Source: a virus. From it: 64,000 nt of DNA. Positions 32,264 through 39,341 of the stretch are shown here, one piece after another (the stretch's first letter is position 1; every line of letters starts with the position of its first letter). The stretch lies in IMG/VR virus record IMGVR_UViG_3300032213_002832, positions 103,516-167,515 of that record. One strand, written 5' to 3'. The notes beneath the pieces were generated by a model. The model was not told the origin of the DNA. It saw only the letters and a list, made by a program, of their open reading frames with translations, and searched no databases. A program made the translations under genes and the position numbers.

Positions 32264-32566
32264 TTATTTTTTGCCAATTAATTGCTGTAATTTCTTAAGC
32301 GAAGCCTCAATACGATCTTGTTGAGATACTATTTCTTTAGTTTTACTTTTTCTAGTTCTTTGTCTTAATTCTGGGTATTCTTTTAATACTAAACTAGATA
32401 ACTTAGCATTGTGAAAAGGTTTACCATTATGGTCTACTATTCCCTCTTGCTTTAGAATATTTTCAATTTCAGTATACGTCTTACCTTCCTTAACCAGAGT
32501 TGCCGTATGTTTTGCTACAGCACTAGCCATAATGTCACGCAGTTCTATTTTACTTTTAGACATCAT
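32264..32566 (-). CDS. Helical, possibly DNA-binding protein
   Basis: 100 residues, basic and helical: TYTEIENILKQEGIVDHNGK followed by PFHNAKLSSLVLKEYPELRQ looks like a helix-turn-helix of the recombinase or transposase-like type, then a Lys/Arg linker and a C-terminal helix. This is a guess from pattern. AAGGAG precedes the start. Confidence 0.55.
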   Translation of the reverse strand: MMSKSKIELRDIMASAVAKHTATLVKEGKTYTEIENILKQEGIVDHNGKPFHNAKLSSLVLKEYPELRQRTRKSKTKEIVSQQDRIEASLKKLQQLIGKK

Positions 32567-32581
32567 TTAATACTCCTTAAA

Positions 32582-32608
32582 TAAAAAGTAGGGACCGAAG
32601 TCCCCACA
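32582..32608 (-). terminator. UUCG-loop terminator
   Basis: Stem GGGGAC/GTCCCT with TTCG loop followed by CTTTTTATTT in - strand direction, just after the 32618-33097 gene. No 16-mer accompanies this one. Confidence 0.75.
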
Positions 32609-32617
32609 TACTATAGA

Positions 32618-33097
32618 TTACTTAACCAAGTGGCGTAGTGCTTCAGGTAGAGCGTCAAGGTTGATTGTCTTGACTTTCTTAGCTACTTTGGCTGAATTCA
32701 ACTCAGCAGTTCTAGAGAAGATTGCTGCGTCAATTTCAGTGATCGCATCAGCGTCAGAGAGAGTTGAGCGTAGAGCTTTAAGTGCTTTTAGCTGATCATC
32801 ACCAGCTCCACTTCGGCTTCCTGGGTTTTTGATCTCAGATTTAACTCCACCATTTAGTCTTTTGTCTTTGCGTAAGTGGTTGTTTACCATGCCAACTACA
32901 TAACCTTTAACTTTAGCATCTGTGTCGTACTTGGCTTTGGCTGATGCTGTGAAGTCAACTTTGCCAGAGAGAATACCAGATGTTACAATCTGGATTACAC
33001 TATTTCTCTCTTCTTTTGTCAACTCAACAGCTGAATCAAAGCTGTCTTGTCCCAAAGCACCACATACTGCGTGAAATACTGCGTCGTTCTGCTGCAT
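32618..33097 (-). CDS. NHLRKDKRLNGG-family protein
   Basis: 159 residues from MQQNDAVFHAVCGALGQDSF (GGAG 6 nt upstream; a longer frame to 33163 crosses the promoter element and is rejected). The core reads GYVVGMVNNHLRKDKRLNGG, IKNPGSRSGAGDDQLKALKA, then a helix and the end INLDALPEALRHLVK. Close paralogs are at 37640 and 39745. The conserved basic core suggests nucleic-acid or protein binding; no named family. Confidence 0.72.
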   Translation of the reverse strand: MQQNDAVFHAVCGALGQDSFDSAVELTKEERNSVIQIVTSGILSGKVDFTASAKAKYDTDAKVKGYVVGMVNNHLRKDKRLNGGVKSEIKNPGSRSGAGDDQLKALKALRSTLSDADAITEIDAAIFSRTAELNSAKVAKKVKTINLDALPEALRHLVK

Positions 33098-33147
33098 AAA
33101 TACTCCTAAAATGTTGATGTTATATACTAAAACTCGTATACAACTCT

Positions 33148-33268
33148 CGTTTCGGTTGATCACAACCTATTTGTCATCAACTTACAAGTTAACATCGATT
33201 CGGTTTAAAACCTTGTTAGTCGGCTGGTGCGTAGCAGTGTCAATGTAAAATGGGGACCGAAGTCCCCA
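33148..33268 (-). repeat. Terminator / 16-mer / double promoter-like module
   Basis: In - strand order: TGGGGAC-TTCG-GTCCCCA hairpin (33251-33268) with TTTT, a one-base variant of the 16-mer (33229-33244), AACCGAATCGA (33195-33205) and a second AACCGAAACGA (33148-33158). The only module with two promoter-like elements. Confidence 0.72.
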
Positions 33269-33278
33269 CAGTTGTATA

Positions 33279-33404
33279 TTACTCTTCGTCTACGAAATCC
33301 CACCAGTCATTACAATAAAAGTGTCTTATATCTTTCTCATCAAATACACCTTTAGCTATTAAATCTTTAAGTTCTTCAAGAGTGTAATCATCATAGTTGA
33401 TCAT
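33279..33404 (-). CDS. 41-residue acidic protein
   Basis: Begins MINYDDYTLEELKDLIAKGV and ends DWWDFVDEE. AAAGGAG stands 5 nt upstream and the start overlaps the end of the 24-residue gene (ATGA). Confidence 0.55.
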   Translation of the reverse strand: MINYDDYTLEELKDLIAKGVFDEKDIRHFYCNDWWDFVDEE

Positions 33405-33475
33405 AATTGCTCCTTTATTATCATGACTAGTTGGAATATCAGACCAAATACTAGGAGTAAGTCGTTGTCAGTCAT
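33401..33475 (-). CDS. 24-residue membrane peptide
   Basis: MTDNDLLLVFGLIFQLVMII followed by KEQL; one hydrophobic helix. It overlaps the genes on both sides by 4 nt at ATGA, a pattern hard to get by chance. It also encodes the AAAGGAG site of the next gene. Confidence 0.5.
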   Translation of the reverse strand: MTDNDLLLVFGLIFQLVMIIKEQL

Positions 33476-33774
33476 GATTGTTTCTTTGCTTTAACTTTTT
33501 GCTTTAAATTATATTGCTCAATTTCACGCTGAACTTTTTCACCTAAAGCTCGTATCTCTATAACCCAATCTTCTTTTTCATCATCTTCTTCAAGAAGAAG
33601 ATTATCTATATCATCATTTAAATTTTCAATTAGATCGTCTTCAGTATAAGCATCTATACCTTTAAAACCATCATAAACTATATCTTTAATTTTCATACTT
33701 TCTGCTTCGTCAAATAAGCGCTCTAACAATCTCTCACGAAGTTCATCACGTGTTTTCTTTGATAGTTTACCCAT
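33472..33774 (-). CDS. 100-residue charged protein, paralog of 33998-34243
   Basis: MGKLSKKTRDELRERLLERL starts a charged helix; IVYDGFKGIDAYTEDDLIEN aligns with IVYEGMVGLNKMTDQQMVDE in the 81-residue protein at 33998. Acidic middle and basic tail. Unknown function. Confidence 0.6.
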   Translation of the reverse strand: MGKLSKKTRDELRERLLERLFDEAESMKIKDIVYDGFKGIDAYTEDDLIENLNDDIDNLLLEEDDEKEDWVIEIRALGEKVQREIEQYNLKQKVKAKKQS

Positions 33775-33775
33775 A

Positions 33776-33973
33776 TTATTTCTCCTTAGTTTTAGCCTTA
33801 GCTTCTCGCTTTAAATCATTTATCAATATCTGTAAACCTTCTTCATCATCTACGAATTGTTCAATTAAGTCATCAATTAGGTTATATCTAGAAGCATAGC
33901 CAACATATAATTCAAGCAAATCTCTTCGTTCTAATGCTTCCAATAGTTTATATAACTCCATATCTTTATCCAT
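33776..33973 (-). CDS. 65-residue charged helical protein
   Basis: MDKDMELYKLLEALERRDLL then an acidic stretch and a Lys-rich tail. May be a shortened relative of its two neighbours, but the alignment is weak. Confidence 0.55.
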   Translation of the reverse strand: MDKDMELYKLLEALERRDLLELYVGYASRYNLIDDLIEQFVDDEEGLQILINDLKREAKAKTKEK

Positions 33974-33997
33974 ATAACCTCCAAGTGATTTATATAG

Positions 33998-34243
33998 TTA
34001 AATCGATTCGGTTGGGATTAATAGCTTATGGCTTTCTACTTCTACTTGTACTCTGATTAATAACTCATCATCTTCATCAGCATAAAATGTCAACTCATCA
34101 ACCATTTGCTGGTCAGTCATTTTATTTAGTCCCACCATACCTTCATAAACTATCTCTTCTTTACCATAACCATCAAACAGAACTTCCAATCTATCTTCAG
34201 CTAATCTCTCTTTTAACTCTTCTCTTAGTAATTCGTTTAGCAT
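33998..34243 (-). CDS. 81-residue protein, paralog of 33472-33774
   Basis: LREELKERLAEDRLEVLFDG then IVYEGMVGLNKMTDQQMVDE matches the 100-residue protein downstream. The last codons (PTESI, stop) contain a promoter-like element AACCGAATCGA at 34003-34013, so coding and regulatory sequence overlap. Confidence 0.6.
   Translation of the reverse strand: MLNELLREELKERLAEDRLEVLFDGYGKEEIVYEGMVGLNKMTDQQMVDELTFYADEDDELLIRVQVEVESHKLLIPTESI
34003..34013 (-). promoter_or_regulatory. AACCGNNNCGA element in a gene's 3' end
   Basis: AACCGAATCGA lies within the last codons of the 33998-34243 gene; TATAAA follows 19 nt from its start, then GGAGG for the 33776-33973 gene. Confidence 0.5.
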
Positions 34244-34245
34244 AA

Positions 34246-34416
34246 TTACCTCATTTTTTGATTAAGTTTACGAGACCAGTTAAGTGTCGCAGCATAAGCA
34301 TAACTTCGATTAGTAAATCCCTTTGGAAGTATTGTATTAACTTTTCCATTTTCCATATCAGCATATACAAGCCACCAGTCAAACTTGTTCTTTACTATAC
34401 ACTCTTGAATAGTCAT
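34246..34416 (-). CDS. 56-residue basic protein
   Basis: Begins MTIQECIVKNKFDWWLVYAD and ends SRKLNQKMR. GGAGG stands 5 nt before the ATG and a promoter-like element precedes it at 34445-34455. Confidence 0.58.
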   Translation of the reverse strand: MTIQECIVKNKFDWWLVYADMENGKVNTILPKGFTNRSYAYAATLNWSRKLNQKMR

Positions 34417-34444
34417 ATAACCTCCATTATTGTATAAGCTTAAC

Positions 34445-34455
34445 TCGATTCGGTT
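34445..34455 (-). promoter_or_regulatory. AACCGNNNCGA element
   Basis: AACCGAATCGA with TACAAT 21 nt from its start, upstream of the 34246-34416 gene. Confidence 0.5.
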
Positions 34456-34476
34456 TTATTCACCTATGTAATAATG

Positions 34477-34506
34477 AAAATCCCTACCACTTTTCAGTAG
34501 TAGGGA
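34477..34506 (-). terminator. Terminator after the 37-residue membrane gene
   Basis: Stem TCCCTAC/GTAGGGA extended by ACT/AGT across one mismatch, loop of four, followed by TTTT in - strand direction. Confidence 0.65.
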
Positions 34507-34531
34507 GTAAAAGGGGAAACAACTGGAGGTG

Positions 34532-34645
34532 TTACTTATTGGATATTACAAAACCTATTAATACTAATACACCTATACTTAACACTATTGATATGAAAGC
34601 CATACCACTGAATACATTATCCATCTGATTGATTACCATTTCCAT
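34532..34645 (-). CDS. 37-residue membrane peptide
   Basis: MEMVINQMDNVFSGMAFISI then SIGVLVLIGFVISNK; one hydrophobic helix. AAGGAGG stands 6 nt before the ATG and a terminator follows. Confidence 0.6.
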   Translation of the reverse strand: MEMVINQMDNVFSGMAFISIVLSIGVLVLIGFVISNK

Positions 34646-34646
34646 C

Positions 34647-34889
34647 TTATGCCTCCTTCAACAAGCCGTTAAGCCTGAAGTCGTATGTAAGGGATTGGTC
34701 AATTGCTATAAGTATATCACCTCGCGTAAACACTTCACCACATGGATCTAGTTTACCTATTGCAATAGCATTCTCAATAATATCAGCAACTAAGCTTATT
34801 TGTCTATTAGAGAGCAAGACTTGCTTACCCTTTGGAGTAGGATTTGTAACATATTGTATAGCTTCGTAAATACCTTCAACTATAAACAT
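34647..34889 (-). CDS. 80-residue protein of unknown function
   Basis: MFIVEGIYEAIQYVTNPTPK with a helix-rich middle (QISLVADIIENAIAIGKLDP). A good AAGGAGG site. The stop abuts the 37-residue gene. Confidence 0.55.
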   Translation of the reverse strand: MFIVEGIYEAIQYVTNPTPKGKQVLLSNRQISLVADIIENAIAIGKLDPCGEVFTRGDILIAIDQSLTYDFRLNGLLKEA

Positions 34890-34901
34890 AAACCCTCCTT
34901 T

Positions 34902-35138
34902 TTAGTACTCGTCGTCTTCATCTTCTTCGTCTTCATCTTCATATTCATCTTCGTCTGGGTCAAATATGCTATCTAATGCCTCTTCCATATAGTATGGATC
35001 ATTCATGTAATCAGCTGCTTCTTCTTCACTTTCATCATAAGTAGGATCATAGCCGAACATTTCATCTGGGTACTTATCTGATTCATAATCAATGTCTGTT
35101 AGTAAGTCAATCTCAACACCACCAAAATTTGCTTTCAT
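34902..35138 (-). CDS. 78-residue very acidic protein
   Basis: The C-terminal 25 residues are almost all Asp, Glu and Tyr (FDPDEDEYEDEDEEDEDDEY). Such DNA-mimic-like acidity is seen in some phage inhibitors of host DNA-binding proteins, but this is only suggestive. The first 30 residues begin MKANFGGVEIDLLTDIDY. Confidence 0.58.
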   Translation of the reverse strand: MKANFGGVEIDLLTDIDYESDKYPDEMFGYDPTYDESEEEAADYMNDPYYMEEALDSIFDPDEDEYEDEDEEDEDDEY

Positions 35139-35180
35139 AAATACTCCTTATTAATGAGTTGTTTAACGAACATGTTATTC

Positions 35181-35191
35181 TCGTATCGGTT
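35181..35191 (-). promoter_or_regulatory. AACCGNNNCGA element
   Basis: AACCGATACGA, directly after the 35192-35566 gene's stop and upstream of the acidic protein gene. Confidence 0.45.
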
Positions 35192-35566
35192 TTAAACTCT
35201 ATCCTTCTTCTTAAAGATCTTCATATAAGTGGCCTCTTTTCTCTTAATAGCCTTTTCCATAGCAACTACTCTAGCTAATAGTGCGTTATACTTATCGTCC
35301 ACTACTTCTTGCTTTTCAGCCACTATTGGGCAATTTATCTTTGCCGCATGAGTGATATAGTACTGATCTCTCACTATTCCATCATATATCCACTTAAAAG
35401 GTGAAGTAGAATAAAAAGTCATATTATGACCATCATTCACTTTAATTACCTCATTTTCATAGTAGGCTGTAAAAACATATACATTAGAGGATCCGAATTT
35501 CACTACATATATTAAGAAATTCCCATCAACTAATTCCCACTCTTCTATAGGTATCCAGTCAATCAT
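35192..35566 (-). CDS. Protein of unknown function
   Basis: 124 residues with a beta-rich, Trp/Tyr-rich first half (MIDWIPIEEWELVDGNFLIY) and a basic coiled-coil end (NALLARVVAMEKAIKRKEAT). The first half resembles the small DUF551-like WxP domains of phages, unproven. Overlaps the upstream gene by 8 nt. Confidence 0.55.
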   Translation of the reverse strand: MIDWIPIEEWELVDGNFLIYVVKFGSSNVYVFTAYYENEVIKVNDGHNMTFYSTSPFKWIYDGIVRDQYYITHAAKINCPIVAEKQEVVDDKYNALLARVVAMEKAIKRKEATYMKIFKKKDRV

Positions 35567-35912
35567 ACTTCACTCCTCCACACCATGTAAGATACCAATT
35601 AAACTCAATATACCGTATATCACCATCATAATACGTACCCTTTTTATGGTGTATTCTTATACCCTTAAACTCTTCAACCTTACATAATATATCTACTATA
35701 TCTTCACCCTTACTACTGCTGTGTATCTCATGTGTATAGTTATGCTCACCTCTTTTAGCTGCTTTTACCATACCTTCAATAATCTCATCTTTTACAGCTA
35801 AAACATCCTTCTCTGCTAAAGCTACTGATTCCCTTTTCTTAAGTTCCTTAGCAACATCAGTATATAAAACAAGCCTAGAATACAAACTATACTTATTTCT
35901 AAACCATTTCAT
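35559..35912 (-). CDS. Protein of unknown function
   Basis: 117 residues from MKWFRNKYSLYSRLVLYTDV; GAGGGAG 7 nt upstream makes this start better than 35969, which runs through the duplicated gene remnant. C-terminal end is rich in aromatic residues (FNWYLTWCGGVKYD). Confidence 0.55.
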   Translation of the reverse strand: MKWFRNKYSLYSRLVLYTDVAKELKKRESVALAEKDVLAVKDEIIEGMVKAAKRGEHNYTHEIHSSSKGEDIVDILCKVEEFKGIRIHHKKGTYYDGDIRYIEFNWYLTWCGGVKYD

Positions 35913-35928
35913 ATATACACTCCCTCTT

Positions 35929-35985
35929 TTATAAAATCTCAGTGCCAATAGTACCTTCAAATATCTCACCTCGCTCCGGAATCAT
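35929..35985 (-). pseudogene. Remnant of a duplicated gene's 3' end
   Basis: Translates as MIPERGEIFEGTIGTEIL and then stop, matching the end of the 36672-36896 protein (VGEIFEDSVGKEIL, stop). The preceding 35982-36176 gene matches the rest of that protein but ends earlier in another frame. This is a shifted leftover of the ancestral C-terminus; an ATGA overlap could still allow its translation. Confidence 0.6.
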
Positions 35986-36176
35986 TTAAAGTCCTCAGTA
36001 TAAATTGGTTCATTTGGGAGCATATTGAATAACTCTCTTGTTACCGGAATTCCATGCCAACTCCTACGAGCAATCTCAATTTTAGCATATCTAATCTCTT
36101 CTGAAACATCAGCTAAATTTTCTTCTAGCTCACGCTTATATTCATCCCAAGTTATCTCAGACTTCGAATACTTCAT
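35982..36176 (-). CDS. 64-residue paralog of 36672-36896 with a changed C-terminus
   Basis: ELEENLADVSEEIRYAKIEI then HGIPVTRELFNMLPNEP aligns with ELEESLANVPKDLRDAKIEV then FGILSSKELLNKLPIGP. The C-terminus diverges at a frameshift, and the old ending lies downstream (35929-35985). ATG at 36176 is chosen because GAGG stands 6 nt before it; the longer frame starts with GTG. Confidence 0.62.
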   Translation of the reverse strand: MKYSKSEITWDEYKRELEENLADVSEEIRYAKIEIARRSWHGIPVTRELFNMLPNEPIYTEDFK

Positions 36177-36177
36177 A

Positions 36178-36657
36178 TTAGTCCTCACTCAATTTAATAT
36201 AAGCATTATTGGCTATAATAGCACCTTGAACACTATAGTAAACATCTTCTATATGAGTGATATCCCACTTATGTTCTGAGTAACGATGAGCGCTCACTAT
36301 ATTTTCAATTCTTTCTATAGCATCTAATACTTCATGTTTACAATATAAGTAATGATAAAATCTATCTGTATTATCAGCATCATAACCTGATTCTATCCCA
36401 TCATACCCTATATACTCAAACATCACCTCTGTTAAGTACATACTTTCATTATCATTACAGGTTTTATGAAACATATCAGTTGTAATACTACCTTCCAACC
36501 AACGATTAACTAATCCCCTTACATTAGAAATTACTTTACGATGATCTATTACCTCATTAGAGATTTTATCTAAAAAAGACAAGGCTAAAACAACAGTTTC
36601 TTTATGAGATAACTCTCTAATATTTACACCAGCAATCATGTATACCTCTTTACTCAT
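36178..36657 (-). CDS. SHKD-family protein, divergent copy
   Basis: 159 residues. LSHKETVVLALSFLDKISNE is the altered signature; LVNRWLEGSITTDMFHKTCN corresponds to the ELWLED segment. The C-terminal YYNELRYID block is missing. It is the most distant family member and is embedded between the two duplicated ELEE-type genes. Confidence 0.6.
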   Translation of the reverse strand: MSKEVYMIAGVNIRELSHKETVVLALSFLDKISNEVIDHRKVISNVRGLVNRWLEGSITTDMFHKTCNDNESMYLTEVMFEYIGYDGIESGYDADNTDRFYHYLYCKHEVLDAIERIENIVSAHRYSEHKWDITHIEDVYYSVQGAIIANNAYIKLSED

Positions 36658-36671
36658 ATAGACTCTCCTTT

Positions 36672-36896
36672 TTATAGAATCTCTTTACCAACAGAATCTT
36701 CAAATATCTCACCCACTTTAGGACCAATAGGAAGTTTGTTTAATAGTTCTTTAGAAGAGAGTATTCCAAACCAACGGTTATATACTACCTCAATCTTTGC
36801 ATCTCTAAGATCTTTGGGTACATTAGCCAAGCTTTCTTCTAGCTCTATTTTACGTCTATTCCAACGTTGCTCTAATGTCTTTACTAAATATTCCAT
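36672..36896 (-). CDS. 74-residue protein, paralog of 35982-36176
   Basis: MEYLVKTLEQRWNRRKIELE then LANVPKDLRDAKIEV and the end VGEIFEDSVGKEIL. This seems to be the intact version of the duplicated pair. GGGGA precedes this start; an in-frame start at 36929 is less well placed. Confidence 0.6.
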   Translation of the reverse strand: MEYLVKTLEQRWNRRKIELEESLANVPKDLRDAKIEVVYNRWFGILSSKELLNKLPIGPKVGEIFEDSVGKEIL

Positions 36897-37231
36897 TAAT
36901 AATCCCCTTACTAAACTACCACTAAACATACATGAATACCCTATACCTAGACAATACTACATATATACAAATACCCTACTAACAGATTTACTCGAATCGG
37001 TATAGAGATACATACCAGTACCACACTGAGGAGAGTGTGAGGAGTAATGTGAATATTGGTGTAACTAGCAGATATTACAGAGGCGGAAAAGTGTGAAGAG
37101 TAGGGTGAGTTGGCGGAGTCACACTAAGTCAGCTTGACTTACGACTACTCTTCACAACCGACTCACACATCTCCATACCGATTCCTCTGTTTCTCTACCC
37201 CTAAACTGAATTGTTTAGAACCTAAAACTGA
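36897..37231. other. Non-coding stretch with inverted repeats and a promoter-like element
   Basis: It contains ACCGATTCGA (36992-37001, - strand) ahead of the 36672-36896 gene, and an inverted repeat GTGTGAAGAGTA (about 37092) / TACTCTTCACAA (about 37146). GAGGAGTAATGTGA near 37045 resembles GAGGAGTAGTGTGA that occurs twice on the - strand of the 40.7-40.9 kb gap. No gene seen. Confidence 0.45.
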
Positions 37232-37519
37232 TTATATTCCGTACTCATCGTCATGTTCTATATAGTCTGTCTCTTGATTAAGTTGTAGTTCATCCATCTC
37301 TTTTTGAAAGGATTCATCTTCATATTCTCCTATTACCCCTATACAATCTTGGATAAATGCCATCTCTATACCCATAAGTGTAGGATTATTACAGTCTGGA
37401 CAAGAGTAATTCTTGGCGTCTGGTTCTACTCCGCCTTCTTTTGTTATGCTGTTACAGTGGGAGCAATAGCCATTATTGTGATTACAGTGAATATAATACT
37501 CATACTCTGAAAGTCTCAT
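37232..37519 (-). CDS. Zinc-ribbon-like protein
   Basis: 95 residues. CNHNNGYCSHC and CPDCNNP supply paired Cys spaced like a zinc ribbon, followed by an acidic tail (HDDEYGI). May bind nucleic acid or polymerase. Heads its unit from the module at 37550-37632. Confidence 0.62.
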   Translation of the reverse strand: MRLSEYEYYIHCNHNNGYCSHCNSITKEGGVEPDAKNYSCPDCNNPTLMGIEMAFIQDCIGVIGEYEDESFQKEMDELQLNQETDYIEHDDEYGI

Positions 37520-37549
37520 ATATACTCTCCTTTGTTGTATAAGTGTAGA

Positions 37550-37632
37550 TCGATTCGGTTTGAGTGTGTATGTAGGTGTAAGTGGCTGTAGGCGTAGCAG
37601 TGTCAGTATAAAAGCGGAGCCGAAGCTCCGCT
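37550..37632 (-). repeat. Terminator / 16-mer / promoter-like module
   Basis: In - strand order: hairpin AGCGGAGC-TTCG-GCTCCGCT plus TTTT (37609-37632), ACTGACACTGCTACGC (37592-37607), 31 nt, AACCGAATCGA (37550-37560), TACAAC 21 nt from its start, AAAGGAG. Confidence 0.78.
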
Positions 37633-37639
37633 CGTTTAG

Positions 37640-38104
37640 CTACTTAACTAGATATCTTAGGCTTTCAGGTAGAGCGTCTATGTTTATAGTTGCTTTAGGT
37701 TTAGCTTGCTGTAGTTCAGCTAGTCTTTCAGCTATTGCTTCATCAACTTGTGCTAATTGCTCTGGATCAGTGATACCATCTCGTAGTGTTTTCAGTGCTT
37801 TAAGTTGCTCATCTTTAGGTCTAGAGGTTTTAGGTATGTCTTGTATACCACCATTTAATCTCTTATCTCTTCTTAAGTGATTACTAACCATTCCAACAAC
37901 ATACTCTTTTACTAGCTTACTCGTATTGTATTTGGCTTTCGCTTCAGTAGAGAAGTCAACTTTGTTAGCTAATATGCCTTCAGTCACTATATTCACTACA
38001 TTATTCCTCTCTTCTTTAGAGAGTTCAACTGCTGAGTCAAAGCTTGTTTTGTCTAATACTGAGCAAACTGCTTGAAAAACTGCATTGATTTGAGATGTTG
38101 TCAT
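37640..38104 (-). CDS. NHLRKDKRLNGG-family protein
   Basis: 154 residues: MTTSQINAVFQAVCSVLDKT, FDSAVELSKEERNNVVNIVT, EYVVGMVSNHLRRDKRLNGG, then KDEQLKALKTLRDG and the end INIDALPESLRYLVK, identical in its last 15 residues to the 39745-40227 protein. The IKNPGSR segment is replaced by IPKTSRP. Confidence 0.72.
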   Translation of the reverse strand: MTTSQINAVFQAVCSVLDKTSFDSAVELSKEERNNVVNIVTEGILANKVDFSTEAKAKYNTSKLVKEYVVGMVSNHLRRDKRLNGGIQDIPKTSRPKDEQLKALKTLRDGITDPEQLAQVDEAIAERLAELQQAKPKATINIDALPESLRYLVK

Positions 38105-38137
38105 AAATACTCCTTTGTTGTTAATTATATAGTTGAC

Positions 38138-38148
38138 TCGAATCGGTT
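38138..38148 (-). promoter_or_regulatory. AACCGNNNCGA element
   Basis: AACCGATTCGA with TATAAT 19 nt from its start, upstream of the 37640-38104 gene and overlapping the stop of the 21-residue gene. Confidence 0.55.
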
Positions 38149-38212
38149 AACGCATTGATATACCTATGAAAAAGCCAATACTTAAACCCATCACAAACAT
38201 AGTAAAGATCAT
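38147..38212 (-). CDS. 21-residue hydrophobic membrane peptide
   Basis: MIFTMFVMGLSIGFFIGISM then R and stop. AAGGAG stands 6 nt before the ATG and a full promoter module lies upstream. Short, but the signals are as good as for larger neighbours. Confidence 0.5.
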   Translation of the reverse strand: MIFTMFVMGLSIGFFIGISMR

Positions 38213-38244
38213 ATACTCTCCTTTGTTGTTGTTATACAGCATAC

Positions 38245-38310
38245 TCGATTCGGTTAAGCTCTGTGTAGGCGTAGCAGTGTCAGTAAAAAAGCGGGCCGAA
38301 GCCCCGCTTT
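38245..38310 (-). repeat. Terminator / 16-mer / promoter-like module
   Basis: In - strand order: AAGCGGGGC-TTCG-GCCCGCTT with one bulged G and TTTTTT (38285-38310), ACTGACACTGCTACGC (38269-38284), 13 nt, AACCGAATCGA (38245-38255), TATAAC. Confidence 0.78.
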
Positions 38311-38318
38311 GTTATTGG

Positions 38319-38564
38319 TTAGGTATTGGTGTCTGTTATTGTGAGGGTTATGTTGTTATTTTCAAATCCAAGTGTTAATGAGTATGGACTCTCGTCTAAC
38401 CAAGCAGAACCAGGACCGAAGTTGTCTAGCTGGTGCTCGGTCTTCTTAGTTATCTTACAAAACTTTGTTATCTTATCCTCATTTCCTTTAGTAAACTGGG
38501 CAAACAAGTCATCCACATCAGAAGAGTAATTATCATAGCCAATAACCAAAGTTAATGTTCTCAT
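38319..38564 (-). CDS. 81-residue protein of unknown function
   Basis: MRTLTLVIGYDNYSSDVDDL with a beta-like end (YSLTLGFENNNITLTITDT). No family recognised. Has its own promoter-like element at 38600 and a terminator module downstream. Confidence 0.58.
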   Translation of the reverse strand: MRTLTLVIGYDNYSSDVDDLFAQFTKGNEDKITKFCKITKKTEHQLDNFGPGSAWLDESPYSLTLGFENNNITLTITDTNT

Positions 38565-38599
38565 GTAAACTCCTTTGTTATTAATTATATAAGTTTAAC

Positions 38600-38610
38600 T
38601 CGATTCGGTT
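38600..38610 (-). promoter_or_regulatory. AACCGNNNCGA element
   Basis: AACCGAATCGA with TATAAT 21 nt from its start, preceding AAAGGAG and the 38319-38564 gene. Confidence 0.55.
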
Positions 38611-38656
38611 TAGAAAAGAGGGGTAAACATCCATATTCACCCCACTTTATATCAAC

Positions 38657-38983
38657 TTACTTCTTTCTATATACTTCCAACCCATAATATAATCCATTAC
38701 CACTTCCATCCATATCCACACCCATATTCACATATCCTAACTTATTCATTTCACTTTCCAATCTATCAAAAAATCCATTCCATAACCAACCTTGAAACCT
38801 ATCTTTCTCATCACTACTCATATCATCATCCATCCAATCATAATGAATAACCACATCACTATCACACAACACTATATCACTATATTCAAAACTACCTCTC
38901 ACATCATCATGATTACTCACTTCAACACTTCCAAACTTATCCCATGAATTCAAATTAACTAACAACTCATTAACTTTATTCAT
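38657..38983 (-). CDS. 108-residue protein of unknown function
   Basis: MNKVNELLVNLNSWDKFGSV with an acidic, Trp-containing middle (VVIHYDWMDDDMSSDEKDRF) and GSGNGLYYGLEVYRKK end. The coding strand is notably C-poor in this gene, unlike its neighbours. No family recognised. Confidence 0.58.
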   Translation of the reverse strand: MNKVNELLVNLNSWDKFGSVEVSNHDDVRGSFEYSDIVLCDSDVVIHYDWMDDDMSSDEKDRFQGWLWNGFFDRLESEMNKLGYVNMGVDMDGSGNGLYYGLEVYRKK

Positions 38984-39036
38984 GAAAACCTCTTTAATTA
39001 ATTAATAACTTAATTGTTATTAATTATATAATATAG

Positions 39037-39100
39037 TCGGATCGGTTAAGTGGGCTAGAGCGTAGCAGTGTCAGTGATAAGCGGGACCGAAGTCCCGCTT
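39037..39100 (-). repeat. Terminator / 16-mer / promoter-like module
   Basis: In - strand order: AAGCGGGAC-TTCG-GTCCCGCTT (39079-39100), ACTGACACTGCTACGC (39060-39075), 12 nt, AACCGATCCGA (39037-39047), TATAAT 19 nt from its start. Confidence 0.78.
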
Positions 39101-39106
39101 AGTTAG

Positions 39107-39310
39107 TTAGTCATATTTTCTAGGGTGTAAAGTTCTAAGTATATACTCCATTAAGTCTGGCAATACAGTCTCACCAAACTCTTCACTACTAGTAACAAGT
39201 TCATCTAGTTGACAACACTTTTCTTTTTCTTCTTCAGTACACTGATCATATAGCTTAAGATTAATATAACCGTCATTTGTAATCACTACTAAGTTACTTA
39301 ATATACTCAT
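39107..39310 (-). CDS. 67-residue acidic protein of unknown function
   Basis: MSILSNLVVITNDGYINLKL and a helical acidic end. No family recognised. Own promoter-like element at 39342. Confidence 0.56.
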   Translation of the reverse strand: MSILSNLVVITNDGYINLKLYDQCTEEEKEKCCQLDELVTSSEEFGETVLPDLMEYILRTLHPRKYD

Positions 39311-39341
39311 ATATACTCCTTTGTTATTATATAAGTTTAAC

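Noticed and set aside
33130-33163. Longer start for the 32618-33097 protein
   Set aside because: It would run through the promoter-like element and add residues not seen in the paralogs, while the internal start has GGAG.
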